Shown: piece by piece, positions 42,657-51,469 of the stretch | How the letters are laid out: the number at the start of each line of letters is the position of its first letter | Position numbering within the stretch: the stretch's first letter is position 1 | Assembly (NCBI GenBank): GCA_026627385.1 | Contig: JAPNUR010000004.1 | Coordinates: 143,814 to 207,813 of the forward strand | Reading direction: 5' to 3' | Length of the DNA: 64,000 nt | Source: Bacillota bacterium | GTDB lineage: Bacteria > Bacillota > Sulfobacillia > Sulfobacillales > Sulfobacillaceae | The notes under the pieces: model-generated | Databases searched by the model: none | What the model saw: only the letters and a program-made list of their open reading frames with translations | Told to the model about the DNA's origin: nothing | Translations under genes and position numbers: made by a program

Positions 42657-43970
42657 GTGACTGGTGAACAAGAATTTGATCAAGGGCGTCTCGGCGCTTT
42701 TCATTATCGTTTGCTGACGGTGGCCGGACTGGGCACGCTGTTTGATTCCGTGGACGTGGGCATTGTGTCGTTCGTGATGGCAGCGTTGATTTCGGCTTGG
42801 CGCTTGGATCCGTTTTGGATTGGGGTCGTGGGCAGCATCAATTTAGTGGGGATGGCCATCGGGGCGGCATTGGCGGGTTCGATTGCTGACCGCGTAGGTC
42901 GCCGGCAAATCTTTATGCTTACGCTGTTGATTTATTCGGTGGCCACGGGTTTATCGGGTCTGTCCATTGCGCTTTGGATGTTGCTGCTCTGCCGATTTGT
43001 GGTGGGTTTGGGACTGGGCGGGGAGTTGCCGGTTACCACCACGATGGTGACGGAGTTTTTGCCCGCTCATGATCGCGGACGCGGGATTGTGTTGTTAGAG
43101 AGCTTTTGGGCCGTTGGCTGGTTAGTGGCCTCGGTGGTCGCGTTTGTCGTTATTCCCCTGTGGGGTTGGCGCGTGGCGTTCCTGCTTGGGACGTTGCCGG
43201 CCCTTTACGTGCTATACCTTCGGCGCGGGATTCCGGAATCTCCCCGCTTTCTATTGAGAACTGGTCGTTCTGCCGAGGCCCGCCGGGTGATGAGCCTTGT
43301 CCAGGGCAGGGAGATTGCGGCCGCCGACCTTTTAGGTCCGAGCGCGGTGACACGTCCTCGGCTGAGTGTGCTGTTTCAACCGGTGTTTCGGCGCCGCACC
43401 GCCATGCTTTGGATTCTTTGGGTAGGCATGAATTTTGCCTATTACGGCATGTTTTTGTGGCTCCCGTCGGTATTGGTGGATCGGGGGTTTTCCCTTGTGA
43501 ATTCATTCGGTTACACGCTGATTGTGACCGCTGCGGAAATTCCGGGGTATTTGTCTGCCGCCTGGCTTATCGACCGTTTTGGTCGTAAACCCGTGTTAGT
43601 CAGTTATATTTTCTTAACGGCTGTCTTCGCGGCGCTCTTTGGGCATGCCGCAGGGGTAGCGGGGGTACTATGGTTTGGCTGCCTGCTGGGCTTCTTCAAC
43701 CTAGGGGCCTGGGGTACCACTTATGCATATACAACCGAACAATATCCGACGCTAGTGCGCGGCACGGGGGCGGGGTGGGCCATGGGTGTGGGCAGAATTG
43801 GCGGGATTGTCGGGCCCACGATTGTTGGGGCCCTTTTGGCCAGCCGTGTTCCCGTTGGGACAGTATTTGGGATCTTTACACTGGTCCTCATCGTGGTGGC
43901 CGGCATGGTGTTGATATTGGGGCGCGAGACGCGGCACCACACCATGGCGGACATCGAGGTGGGTCAATAA
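42657..43970 (+). CDS. MFS transporter (metabolite:proton symporter type)
   Basis: The 437-residue protein has about 12 transmembrane helices and the two MFS loop motifs ADRVGRRQIFM (loop 2-3) and DRFGRKPVLV (loop 8-9), plus RFVVGLGLGGELPVTTTMVTEFLP in helix 4 as in sugar or aromatic acid/H+ symporters. The GTG at 42657 follows AAAGGAGGGG. The open frame further upstream runs over the promoter. The substrate is unknown. The adjacent cyclase is convergent and not obviously linked. Confidence 0.88.
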   Translation: MTGEQEFDQGRLGAFHYRLLTVAGLGTLFDSVDVGIVSFVMAALISAWRLDPFWIGVVGSINLVGMAIGAALAGSIADRVGRRQIFMLTLLIYSVATGLSGLSIALWMLLLCRFVVGLGLGGELPVTTTMVTEFLPAHDRGRGIVLLESFWAVGWLVASVVAFVVIPLWGWRVAFLLGTLPALYVLYLRRGIPESPRFLLRTGRSAEARRVMSLVQGREIAAADLLGPSAVTRPRLSVLFQPVFRRRTAMLWILWVGMNFAYYGMFLWLPSVLVDRGFSLVNSFGYTLIVTAAEIPGYLSAAWLIDRFGRKPVLVSYIFLTAVFAALFGHAAGVAGVLWFGCLLGFFNLGAWGTTYAYTTEQYPTLVRGTGAGWAMGVGRIGGIVGPTIVGALLASRVPVGTVFGIFTLVLIVVAGMVLILGRETRHHTMADIEVGQ

Positions 43971-44059
43971 GGGGCGCGTGGTGATGAAGGGGGAACCCGC
44001 GTCAAAGGCCGGAGGTTAGACGGACACGCCTGGATGTTGTCTGAAATGGGGATGGAAGC

Positions 44060-44716
44060 TTAGGTGCTGGAAAGCGTAGACCATTCGCTATCTGTGTACA
44101 GCAGTACCCGCACCGGGCTTCCATCCATCCCTTTGAATGGCAGGGGAATGGCTAGCATGTGGTACCGTCCGGGTGAAACGTCGACCAGCCTGAGAGCCTC
44201 CAATATCGCGATTTGTTGGCTCAAGAGCGCGCGATGAACGGGAAAGCCCCTGACTTCGTAGCGGTCAATCGAAAAATAGTCGATACCAACGAGTTGCACT
44301 CCGCGTTCGACGAGCCAGGCGGCTGCGGAATAATCCAAGGCGGTGTACGAGGTCACAAATTGTGGCTTATCTAGCAACCCCAGGACGCTATTTTGGGTGC
44401 GAAATAGAATTCGGGAGGGAACCGTTCGAGGAAATTGTTGGGCGAGAATGCTGCGGTCAATGACTGCTACCGTGGTCAAATCGACCACCTCGACGACGCC
44501 GATGACACGGCTGAGTGCCATTTGGTCGACACTTTGCCCCCGATCGAAAAAATGACGAGGAGCATCAATATGGGTGCCGGTGTGCGTGGAGAACGAGACC
44601 TGGTGAACCGTGGCACTATCCCCCTGAGCAGTGTGGCTCACTGCTTGCGAAAGAAAGGGCGGATCTCCCGGCCAGGTGACCATTCCGGGTTCTAACCGTA
44701 GACTGAGGTCGTGCAT
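44060..44716 (-). CDS. Cyclase-family metal hydrolase (kynurenine formamidase-like)
   Basis: The 218-residue protein has the cyclase-family zinc signature STHTGTHIDAPRHFF and a conserved GIDYFSID strand and RVLLYTD terminal motif. The family includes kynurenine formamidase (KynB) and other amide or cyclic-substrate hydrolases. No tryptophan-degradation genes are adjacent, so a kynB name is not justified. I choose the ATG at 44716, which has GGGAAGGAG upstream, not the longer frame to 44830. Confidence 0.8.
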   Translation of the reverse strand: MHDLSLRLEPGMVTWPGDPPFLSQAVSHTAQGDSATVHQVSFSTHTGTHIDAPRHFFDRGQSVDQMALSRVIGVVEVVDLTTVAVIDRSILAQQFPRTVPSRILFRTQNSVLGLLDKPQFVTSYTALDYSAAAWLVERGVQLVGIDYFSIDRYEVRGFPVHRALLSQQIAILEALRLVDVSPGRYHMLAIPLPFKGMDGSPVRVLLYTDSEWSTLSST

Positions 44717-45007
44717 AGTGACTCCTTCCCCTGTTATCACGCTCATGAATTTGCTAAACTCCCCGCAAGCGACCAAGGCTTGACCCTTTCCCTCTATAGA
44801 TGCTTTATACAGGGGAGATTTGCGGTGCATCTAAAAAGATTGTATTCAAAGCCTTGGTGCTGAGGCAATGATGGGGCATATCTGGGTGGCGTGGTAGCGT
44901 ATTCGCATCCCCTGTGTGCGTTATGCTTTATGACCTATCCCGTAGACTGCAATGGTGGCTCTCCGTTAGCCACGTGCGCGGGCAAGGAACAGGTGCTGTC
45001 ATGTCAC

Positions 45008-45523
45008 CTAACTTAACGTTTTTGCCATCCGGATTGCATGCAGCACGACCCCGTCCCACTCTAGCGTGATGGGGTTCACACGCTGAAATCCGTTTCGCGT
45101 CCAGAACTTCATGACGCGGTCATCGTATTCTGTGACCACATCGATCCACATGGTGTGGCACTCCCGGTCTCGAGCATAAGCTTCTAACCCTTCGTAGATT
45201 TGCTGACCCATGCCCTGATGTGCATACTGATGATGCACCATCAGTAACGAGAGATATGTCTCTTTGTCGACATTGACATCTAGGAGCCCTACCACTCGGC
45301 CCGCGGGCTTTTGTTTCACGGTGCATGACCAAAAACCGCCCGCCGACATAGCCTTGATTTCGTTCATCAGCCAGTTGTTCGTGATAGCTGATCGATGGAG
45401 GTGGGAATGGAGAAATGCCGGGTGCGAATTGTACACCTCGGCGAGCGCGTCCATGTCCTTGGGTTGCGCGATGTCCACATAATGAGACGCGGTTTCCCAT
45501 ATCATTGGTCCATTTACTCCCAT
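45008..45523 (-). CDS. GNAT N-acetyltransferase
   Basis: A GNAT protein of about 171 residues, with the acetyl-CoA-binding segment LLMVHHQYAHQGMGQQIYEGLEAYA and the terminal FWTRNGFQRVNP beta-bulge. The substrate is unknown. The start at 45523 has GAAGGA six bases upstream, and that site lies within a 12-bp inverted repeat (45527-45538 with 45583-45594), so initiation may be controlled by mRNA folding. An ATG at 45505 is an alternative. Confidence 0.78.
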   Translation of the reverse strand: MGVNGPMIWETASHYVDIAQPKDMDALAEVYNSHPAFLHSHLHRSAITNNWLMNEIKAMSAGGFWSCTVKQKPAGRVVGLLDVNVDKETYLSLLMVHHQYAHQGMGQQIYEGLEAYARDRECHTMWIDVVTEYDDRVMKFWTRNGFQRVNPITLEWDGVVLHAIRMAKTLS

Positions 45524-45526
45524 GCA

Positions 45527-45594
45527 TGTCCTTCGCCGGGGACGTCCCATGAATTACCCTTGATCAAAGGTATTTTAACTCACGGCGAAGGACA
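45527..45594 (-). promoter_or_regulatory. Inverted repeat sequestering the acetyltransferase ribosome site
   Basis: TGTCCTTCGCCG at 45527-45538 is exactly complementary to CGGCGAAGGACA at 45583-45594. On the reverse-strand transcript the 3-prime arm contains the Shine-Dalgarno GAAGGA directly before the start codon, and the 5-prime arm contains the anti-SD TCCTTC. The 44-base loop between the arms is AT-richer. This is seen in the sequence; a regulatory role is inference. Confidence 0.55.
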
Positions 45595-45684
45595 CGTCTA
45601 GCGCAGGTATCAGACGTACCGTAAAAAACCGCTCATCAAAGGGCGAAACCACGGGGTTCCCAAGATTGTCCGGTTACTGATCAC

Positions 45685-45700
45685 CTGGATGTGCTATAAT
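45685..45700 (+). promoter_or_regulatory. Extended -10 promoter for secG
   Basis: TGCTATAAT (TATAAT at 45695-45700 with TGn) lies 42 bp upstream of the secG start. A convincing -35 is not present at the usual spacing. Confidence 0.5.
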
Positions 45701-45741
45701 AACGGGACGACGAGGTGCGTGCGGAAGGTTGGGGATGCACT

Positions 45742-45975
45742 GTGACGGTGGCATTAATCATTGGGGACATTGTGATTGGCCTAGCTCTCATGGCAGCGAT
45801 TTTACTGCAGCAGGGCTACACGGCAGGGATGTCCGGGGCCTTTGGCGGTGGCTTTCAACAGCAGGCAGGACTAGGCGGCAAAAAGCAGGGCGTGGATGAA
45901 CTGTTGTCACGAATTACCGTGGTGCTGGTGATTGTGTTTGCCGTCATTACGTTGTTGTTGGCGCGGGTTTGGTAA
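45742..45975 (+). CDS. secG: Preprotein translocase subunit SecG
   Basis: The 77-residue protein has two transmembrane helices (about 4-22 and 52-75) linked by the SecG-type loop LLQQGYTAGMSGAFGGG and FQQQAGLGGKKQGVDELLSRIT. It assists SecYE during protein export. The position just upstream of rnr and smpB matches the conserved Firmicute order. The GTG start follows GGAAGGTTGGGG. A terminator follows, but rnr continues downstream. Confidence 0.9.
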   Translation: MTVALIIGDIVIGLALMAAILLQQGYTAGMSGAFGGGFQQQAGLGGKKQGVDELLSRITVVLVIVFAVITLLLARVW

Positions 45976-45997
45976 CTCTGAACACACCATGTGGCAG

Positions 45998-46038
45998 AAA
46001 ACCTCTGGTCGCCCAATGTCCGGTGGCCGGAGGTTTTT
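45998..46038 (+). terminator. Rho-independent terminator after secG
   Basis: AAAACCTC pairs with GAGGTTTT, extended by three further pairs, around an 18-base loop, with a run of five T at the end. It lies 23 bp past the secG stop and 56 bp before rnr. Confidence 0.8.
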
Positions 46039-46093
46039 GTTCGAGGGTTGATGATTCTTGGATTGGGCACGATAAATAGGTGGAGACCAGGCC

Positions 46094-48256
46094 ATGGGAT
46101 ACCCTAATTTGGTGTCAGGGCGTCAATTTGAACAAGTGTTTGCCATGTTACATGAGGCGCCAGTGCCAGAAGCGATCGTGCGCCAACGGCTGGCCAATCA
46201 CGACCAGGCCACGCGGCGGCTTCGCCGGGCGCTGACGCTCCTTCGCGAGGAAGGGTGGGTCACCCGGACGCCGGAAGGAGCCCTTCGCGTGGAAACACGC
46301 GTGGGCACGGTGCGCATGAACCCCCGGGGCTTTGGATTTGTGGTGTCCGCGGATCATCCGCAGGACGACGTGTTTGTGCCCCAACGCTATCTATCGAGTG
46401 CAAGCCAAGGCGATACAGTCTTAGTCTGGGTTCGGCGGGTGGCCGGGACTCCAGGCCCCGAAGGCCGGATTATGAACATTCTTCAACGGGCTCGAACCCA
46501 TGTGGTGGGTCGTCTCGAACGACTTCATCGCGGGACATGGCAGGTTGTGTCACAGGATGCGAGATATCCCAACGTGATCGTGACCCAGACGTTGAGCCAT
46601 GTCGACTGGCGTCCAGGGCTCTTGGTATCGTGCCGCATTACTGAGTGGCCTTTGGACCCCTTGCGCCCGGTGCGTGGTCAGGTGGAGGAGATTATCGGCG
46701 AGGTAGGGGCACCTGGCGCCGACGTGCGGGCACTCATGATTGAACATGGCTTACCGGCCCACTTTCCTCCCGCGGTGTTGGCAGAAGCAGACCGGTTACC
46801 ATCCACGGTGCGTCCCGAAGACATGGTTGGTCGCGAGGATTTGCGATCGCGGTTGATTGTGACCATCGATGGGGAAGATGCCAAAGATTTAGATGACGCG
46901 ATTTCCGTCGAGCGCCTAGAGCGAGGGTATCGCGTGGGCGTTCATATTGCGGACGTCAGCTACTACGTTCCCGAGGGCAGTGCGTTAGACTTAGAAGCGC
47001 GCCAACGGGGAACGAGTGTATATCTCGTTGATCGTGTCATTCCGATGCTACCTGAACGATTGTCGAACGGCATTGCCAGTCTAAATCCGCACGAGCCGCG
47101 TCTAACCTTTAGCTGTTGGATTGATTTAGACGAACGCGGTCGCCGGACGAACACGCGCCTCGTGCGGTCAGTCATCGAAAGTCACCACCGGTTGACGTAC
47201 GCCGAAGTCAATCACCTGCTGCAAACCGGTCGTTCAGCGGGCGACGATGAGTTAATGCGCTTTTTGGAGTTAGCTCGCGAAGTGCGCGACCATTTGTATC
47301 GCCGGCGCATGGACCGGGGAGCGGTGGATTTTGATTTACCGGAGGTGCGCGTCATTCTTGATGGCCGCGGATATCCGGTAGAGATACAACCGCGGCAGCG
47401 TGGGGTGGCCGAGTCTATTATTGAGGAATTCATGCTGCTGGCCAACGAGGCGGTGGCCAATGAGCTGTTGCGCTGGCAACTGCCCGGCTTATTTCGAGTG
47501 CACGACGAACCTGAAGATGACAAGATGGCCTCATTTCGCGAGCTCATCGGTGCTCTTGGCTATCGTTTGCCCAAATCCGTGACGCCGAAGGCTCTGCAAC
47601 GCTTGTTGAATGCGGTCAAGGGGAAACCTGAGGAACGGGTGGTCAATAGCGTCTTACTGAGATCAATGAAGCAGGCCCGTTATGAACCGGTCAATAGCGG
47701 CCACTTTGGACTCGCGTCTAAAGAATATACGCACTTTACCTCGCCAATTCGCCGCTACCCGGATTTATGGGTGCACCGCGTATTAAGTCGCCATCTCGAC
47801 GGGACATTGACAGCAGAGGACAAGGCACGGCTCGAAGGGCTGGTGGATAGCATAGGTGAGTCGAGCTCTCTTCGCGAGCGCGAGGCCATGGAAGCTGAGC
47901 GCGAATCGGTCCAAATCAAAGAGGCCCTTTATATGCGCGATCGCATCGGCGAATCGTATGCGGGAGTCATTTCCGGTGTGACTAGCTTCGGAATCTTTGT
48001 GGAGTTGCCGAATTTAATTGAAGGACTGGTCCGGGTTGAGGATTTGCCCAAGGATTCCTGGCGATTCGATCCTGTGCGGTATCTCTTACGGGGTCAGCGA
48101 ACCGGTCGTGTCTATCAATTGGGTCAGCCCATAGAGATCACGGTAGCGGCGGTTGACGTAGGGCTGCACCGCATAGATTTTGTCCTTGCCGAGTCCGAGG
48201 CGCGATATCCCGTAGCGCGGTCCGCTAAAGGTAAACGGGTGAGACGGCGCCGGTGA
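46094..48256 (+). CDS. rnr: Ribonuclease R
   Basis: The 720-residue 3-prime exoribonuclease has an N-terminal winged-helix region (1-75), cold-shock domains (about 75-225), the RNB catalytic domain (about 240-580) with active-site aspartates in TIDGEDAKDLDDAIS and HIADVSYYVPEG, and the SKEYTHFTSPIRRYPDL motif. An S1 domain (YAGVISGVTSFGIFVELPN) and a basic Lys/Arg tail close it. RNase R degrades structured RNA and matures tmRNA in partnership with SmpB, consistent with smpB-ssrA downstream. Confidence 0.96.
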   Translation: MGYPNLVSGRQFEQVFAMLHEAPVPEAIVRQRLANHDQATRRLRRALTLLREEGWVTRTPEGALRVETRVGTVRMNPRGFGFVVSADHPQDDVFVPQRYLSSASQGDTVLVWVRRVAGTPGPEGRIMNILQRARTHVVGRLERLHRGTWQVVSQDARYPNVIVTQTLSHVDWRPGLLVSCRITEWPLDPLRPVRGQVEEIIGEVGAPGADVRALMIEHGLPAHFPPAVLAEADRLPSTVRPEDMVGREDLRSRLIVTIDGEDAKDLDDAISVERLERGYRVGVHIADVSYYVPEGSALDLEARQRGTSVYLVDRVIPMLPERLSNGIASLNPHEPRLTFSCWIDLDERGRRTNTRLVRSVIESHHRLTYAEVNHLLQTGRSAGDDELMRFLELAREVRDHLYRRRMDRGAVDFDLPEVRVILDGRGYPVEIQPRQRGVAESIIEEFMLLANEAVANELLRWQLPGLFRVHDEPEDDKMASFRELIGALGYRLPKSVTPKALQRLLNAVKGKPEERVVNSVLLRSMKQARYEPVNSGHFGLASKEYTHFTSPIRRYPDLWVHRVLSRHLDGTLTAEDKARLEGLVDSIGESSSLREREAMEAERESVQIKEALYMRDRIGESYAGVISGVTSFGIFVELPNLIEGLVRVEDLPKDSWRFDPVRYLLRGQRTGRVYQLGQPIEITVAAVDVGLHRIDFVLAESEARYPVARSAKGKRVRRRR

Positions 48257-48290
48257 CCTTTGTGGGCAGAGTGGCGTTAGTGAACGTAGG

Positions 48291-48701
48291 GTGATGTTGA
48301 TGAATATGGCGCATGGATCAAAGGCGGGGCCCTCTATTCCCCTTACTTTGGCCTTGACCTTTGGCGCCAATCGCGTTTACCTGGTGGGCCGCCAGGAAGC
48401 GCCGCTGTGGATCAGGCAACGGGGCCCTTGGCGACGATCGCTCCGGGTGACCTGGCACCGAATGGACGAGGTGCCCGGACATTGGTGGGTGGCACAAAAC
48501 GGGCGCGATTTGGTCATTTTGGGCCAAGGTCAACGCCCCCCCATGGTACTCCGTGAGGTGCGCGGCGCCTGGCGAGGCATGGTGCCTCCTGGCCGCCAGT
48601 CCATTGCAGTCCGGTTGCCCCGGTTGGGTGATTATGAATTCCAACCTATTTGCGGGGTGTTGAAGGGGGCAGCCCGTCGCTCCAGGCCAACAGGCGATTA
48701 A
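48291..48701 (+). CDS. Hypothetical basic protein between rnr and smpB
   Basis: The 136-residue Arg/Trp-rich product is not recognised. It has a beta-strand-like pattern (VYLVGRQEAPLWIR, DLVILGQGQRPPMVLREVR) suggestive of a small barrel. Start is uncertain: GTG 48291 or the ATG a few codons later. It lies in the rnr-smpB interval, but its 3-prime end overlaps a small reverse-strand gene. Confidence 0.45.
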   Translation: MMLMNMAHGSKAGPSIPLTLALTFGANRVYLVGRQEAPLWIRQRGPWRRSLRVTWHRMDEVPGHWWVAQNGRDLVILGQGQRPPMVLREVRGAWRGMVPPGRQSIAVRLPRLGDYEFQPICGVLKGAARRSRPTGD

Positions 48702-48855
48702 GCCAATCGCGGTCCACGGGCTGATCGCCATTTTGTTGCAGGATGTCTTGCAAAGACCACTCCTCCGGTAAGTGAATATTGAGCGTGTCGCCCATCAGTT
48801 CCACGGGGCCGACACCCGTATCAGGCCGTGTAATTTTCCACCAGATGACGCGCAT
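48646..48855 (-). CDS. Small hypothetical protein
   Basis: A 69-residue protein starting MRVIWWKITRPDTG and continuing NIHLPEEWSLQDILQQNG, with the ATG at 48855 preceded by GAGGTGAAGG. Its 3-prime end overlaps the convergent hypothetical by 56 bp. Composition and ribosome site support translation. The function is unknown. Confidence 0.5.
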   Translation of the reverse strand: MRVIWWKITRPDTGVGPVELMGDTLNIHLPEEWSLQDILQQNGDQPVDRDWLNRLLAWSDGLPPSTPRK

Positions 48856-48960
48856 GACCTTCACCTCATTGAGGAAATATGTCTGGCACCCGCTATTTAG
48901 AAGCGACGATTGATATTTTTGACCATCCGTGGGAGAATGCCAACGGAATGAGGTGAGACG

Positions 48961-49425
48961 ATGGCCCGGCAGGAGGTGCCTATTGCCGAAAACCGTAAGG
49001 CACGTCACGACTATTTCATTGAAGATGTGGTTGAAGCCGGTATGGTATTAACGGGCACCGAGGTGAAGTCTTTACGCTTGGGCCGGGTTAACCTGCGGGA
49101 CAGTTTTGCCCGCATTGTTGGCGGGGAAGTGTTTTTAATAAACTGCCACGTGGCGCCATATGATAAAGGGAATCGCTGGAATCACGATCCGTATCGGGAC
49201 CGCAAGCTTCTGCTGCACAAAAAGGAGATTCGCGACCTTCAAGCCCGCATTAAGCAAGAAGGGATGACGCTCATTCCCTTGCGATTGTACTTTGACAAAC
49301 ATGGGCGCGCTAAGCTATTATTAGGTGTTGCGAGAGGCAAGCGGCAATACGACAAGCGGCATGCGATCCATCAACGGGAAGCCGCGCGCCAGATTGACCG
49401 CGCGATGAAGAATCGCCTGCACTAA
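48961..49425 (+). CDS. smpB: SsrA-binding protein
   Basis: SmpB binds tmRNA and delivers it to stalled ribosomes. The 154-residue protein contains the family motifs [42 protein letters not shown] and the basic C-terminal [16 protein letters not shown], with the terminal helix [12 protein letters not shown] that reads the empty mRNA channel. tmRNA starts 8 bp after the stop, so the two may be transcribed together. Confidence 0.97.
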   Translation: MARQEVPIAENRKARHDYFIEDVVEAGMVLTGTEVKSLRLGRVNLRDSFARIVGGEVFLINCHVAPYDKGNRWNHDPYRDRKLLLHKKEIRDLQARIKQEGMTLIPLRLYFDKHGRAKLLLGVARGKRQYDKRHAIHQREAARQIDRAMKNRLH

Positions 49426-49432
49426 AAAATCT

Positions 49433-49791
49433 GGGGGCGAACTAGATTCGACGGGGATGGACGGGGTGCCGAATAGCGAGCCGAGCTCTGCGACTCGATA
49501 AACCGCAGGAAACCAATAAGTGCCAACGAATCTAACGATTCTTTCGAATACGCTTTAGCTGCTTAATCCCAGCTAACGTGGCCTAATCAGGTTCCTGCCC
49601 TTGATGAGGCTACGTAAACGAGGCAGGATACTGCATTGGTTGCCCAGCCACTGCAGGAATTTACGGGCTGGCCTGTCAGGTCCGTGCTCCGGACGGGTTT
49701 GTCAGGTGAGAGTAAATCTGGAGCTACGCTCGTAGAAGTTCGGTATCACGTGTCTTCGGACGGGACGGGCAGCACGTCCCCGCCTCCACCA
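49433..49791 (+). ncRNA. ssrA: Transfer-messenger RNA
   Basis: The 5-prime end GGGGGCG pairs with CGCCTCC before the terminal ACCA (49788-49791) to make a 7-bp acceptor stem. The conserved GATTCGACGGGG-type 5-prime segment is present. The tag frame at 49522-49566 translates as ANESNDSFEYALAA and stop, starting from resume codon GCC. The T-arm is odd: it reads GGGACG, loop GGCAGCA, CGTCCC, without the expected GTTCRANY. The gene lies directly after smpB, the usual Firmicute arrangement. Confidence 0.93.
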
Positions 49792-49871
49792 ATTTGGGTC
49801 TGCTTTCGTTGCGGTCCCCGCAGCGTATGCGGTGCATTGTTTTATTGACTCCTTTGTGTTATACTTCCTTC

Positions 49872-50522
49872 ATGAATGCGACGCTATGGCTTAAGTTACA
49901 GCCCACGACTGAGCAAGCTGAAGCTTTGCTCCGAACCATAGAGCGGTTTAACGCAGCCTGTAACGCCATTGCAGTTACCGCCTTCCGTGAACACACGGCT
50001 AACAAAATTCGCTTGCAAAAGCTGGTCTATGCCGACATTCGTCACGCATTTGGCTTATCGGCGCAAATGACAGTGCGGGCAATCAGTCATGTGGCCGAAG
50101 CGTATAAGCGGGATCGGTCGACTCAGCCGACGTTTTCTCCACATGGTCCCATGATGTATGACCGACGTCTTTTGTCGTGGAAAGGAATGGACCGTGTGTC
50201 AATTCTAACCTTAGAGCGCCGAGAAATGGTCCCGGTTCTCCTGAGGGGCTATAGTCGGGCCCGGTCGGATCGCAAGCGCGGTCAAGCGGACTTGATTTAC
50301 CACATAGGCACCTTCTATTTGGCGGCAGTGATTGATGTACCGAGCCCTCCTTTACGGATGGATGGGGGCGATAGCGGAGAAGTTGAGTTCGTTGAGAGGT
50401 TTCTGGCGGTGGATCAGGGCGTCGAGAGGTATGTGAGCACAGGTGGACACAACCCGTTTCTTCAGACTGGGCACTCTACGGTCAGGGCATTCGAGGGGCC
50501 AGAGCTTAGTTGGATACCGTAA
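49872..50522 (+). pseudogene. Truncated TnpB (IS605 OrfB-like) N-terminal half
   Basis: The 216-residue product shows the TnpB N-terminal wedge and REC-like region (LQPTTEQAEALLRTIERFNAACN, VRAISHVAEAYKRD) and reaches the first RuvC strand FLAVDQGVERYVSTGG, then breaks into unrelated sequence and stops. The RuvC-II, zinc ribbon and RuvC-III parts are missing, so no nuclease is possible. It lies 80 bp after the tmRNA 3-prime end, with no TnpA or recognisable element ends. The ATG at 49872 is the best start. Confidence 0.75.
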
Positions 50523-50731
50523 GGAGCTATTGTTGCCGACCCTTCTGTCAACGTACGTTAGACTGGTTGTAGAGGCTTGGTGCTCACTTGGGATCGGAGG
50601 CGATGCCTACCTGCGTCCGTCGATTTGGGCCAAGCGAGAACAGTCAGCGAGTCAACGGAGTGAGGTCCTATACGTGAGGGCGATAAGGAGCTTTGAGCAT
50701 CGATGTGTGACAGTTTAAAGGAGGTGGCGGT

Positions 50732-51469
50732 GTGAGGCCTGACGGAAGACAACCGGCCGATTTGCGTCCAATGCGGCTTAATCTCGGGTATAGTCGCTGG
50801 GCAGAGGGTTCTTGCCTCATTGAGGCCGGCGATACACGCGTCCTCGTGACGGCTACGGTGGAGGAGAAAGTACCGCCCTTTGTCCGCGGGACTGGGCAGG
50901 GGTGGATACAGGCCGAATATGCGATGCTACCACGCGCTACCCAAGAACGCACCCACCGTGAGTCGGTGCGCGGCCGCCAACAAGGTCGCTCAGTCGAGAT
51001 CCAGCGGATAATTGGGCGCTCTCTGCGGGCGGCTTTGTTTTTACCCCGTATCGGGGAACGCAGCATTATTGTGGATTGCGATGTGTTGCAAGCCGATGGG
51101 GGCACGCGCACCGCTGCTATTACCGCTGGCTTTATGGCATTATGGCAGGCGCTATGGACCATTCATCAAAAAACCCCGTTTGAAAAGCCGCCGCTTCGCG
51201 CGCGATTAGCCGCTATTAGTGTAGGTGTCAAGCATGGCGCCACGCTGTTAGATCTTTCGTACGCAGAAGACGTGGACGTGGACGTGGACTTTAACCTGGT
51301 GCGTCTTTCGACCGGCGACTGGGTCGAACTTCAGGGAACGGGGGAACATAGTGCGTTTTCTCGCGATCAGTTGAATCAGATTTTGGATGTGGGGACAGTT
51401 GGTCTGGACCAGATAGACGCGATCCAGCGGGCAACATTTCCCGAAGGAGCGAACCTCATTGAACGATGA
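50732..51469 (+). CDS. rph: Ribonuclease PH
   Basis: The 245-residue phosphorolytic 3-prime exoribonuclease trims tRNA ends. Motifs include RPDGRQPADLRPM, SRWAEGSCLIEAGDTRVLVTATVE, YAMLPRATQER, RGRQQGRSVEIQRIIGRSLRAA and the DCDVLQADGGTRTAAITAG catalytic strand. GTG start with AAAGGAGGTGGCG upstream. It overlaps rdgB by 11 bp, a common pairing. Confidence 0.95.
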   Translation: MRPDGRQPADLRPMRLNLGYSRWAEGSCLIEAGDTRVLVTATVEEKVPPFVRGTGQGWIQAEYAMLPRATQERTHRESVRGRQQGRSVEIQRIIGRSLRAALFLPRIGERSIIVDCDVLQADGGTRTAAITAGFMALWQALWTIHQKTPFEKPPLRARLAAISVGVKHGATLLDLSYAEDVDVDVDFNLVRLSTGDWVELQGTGEHSAFSRDQLNQILDVGTVGLDQIDAIQRATFPEGANLIER

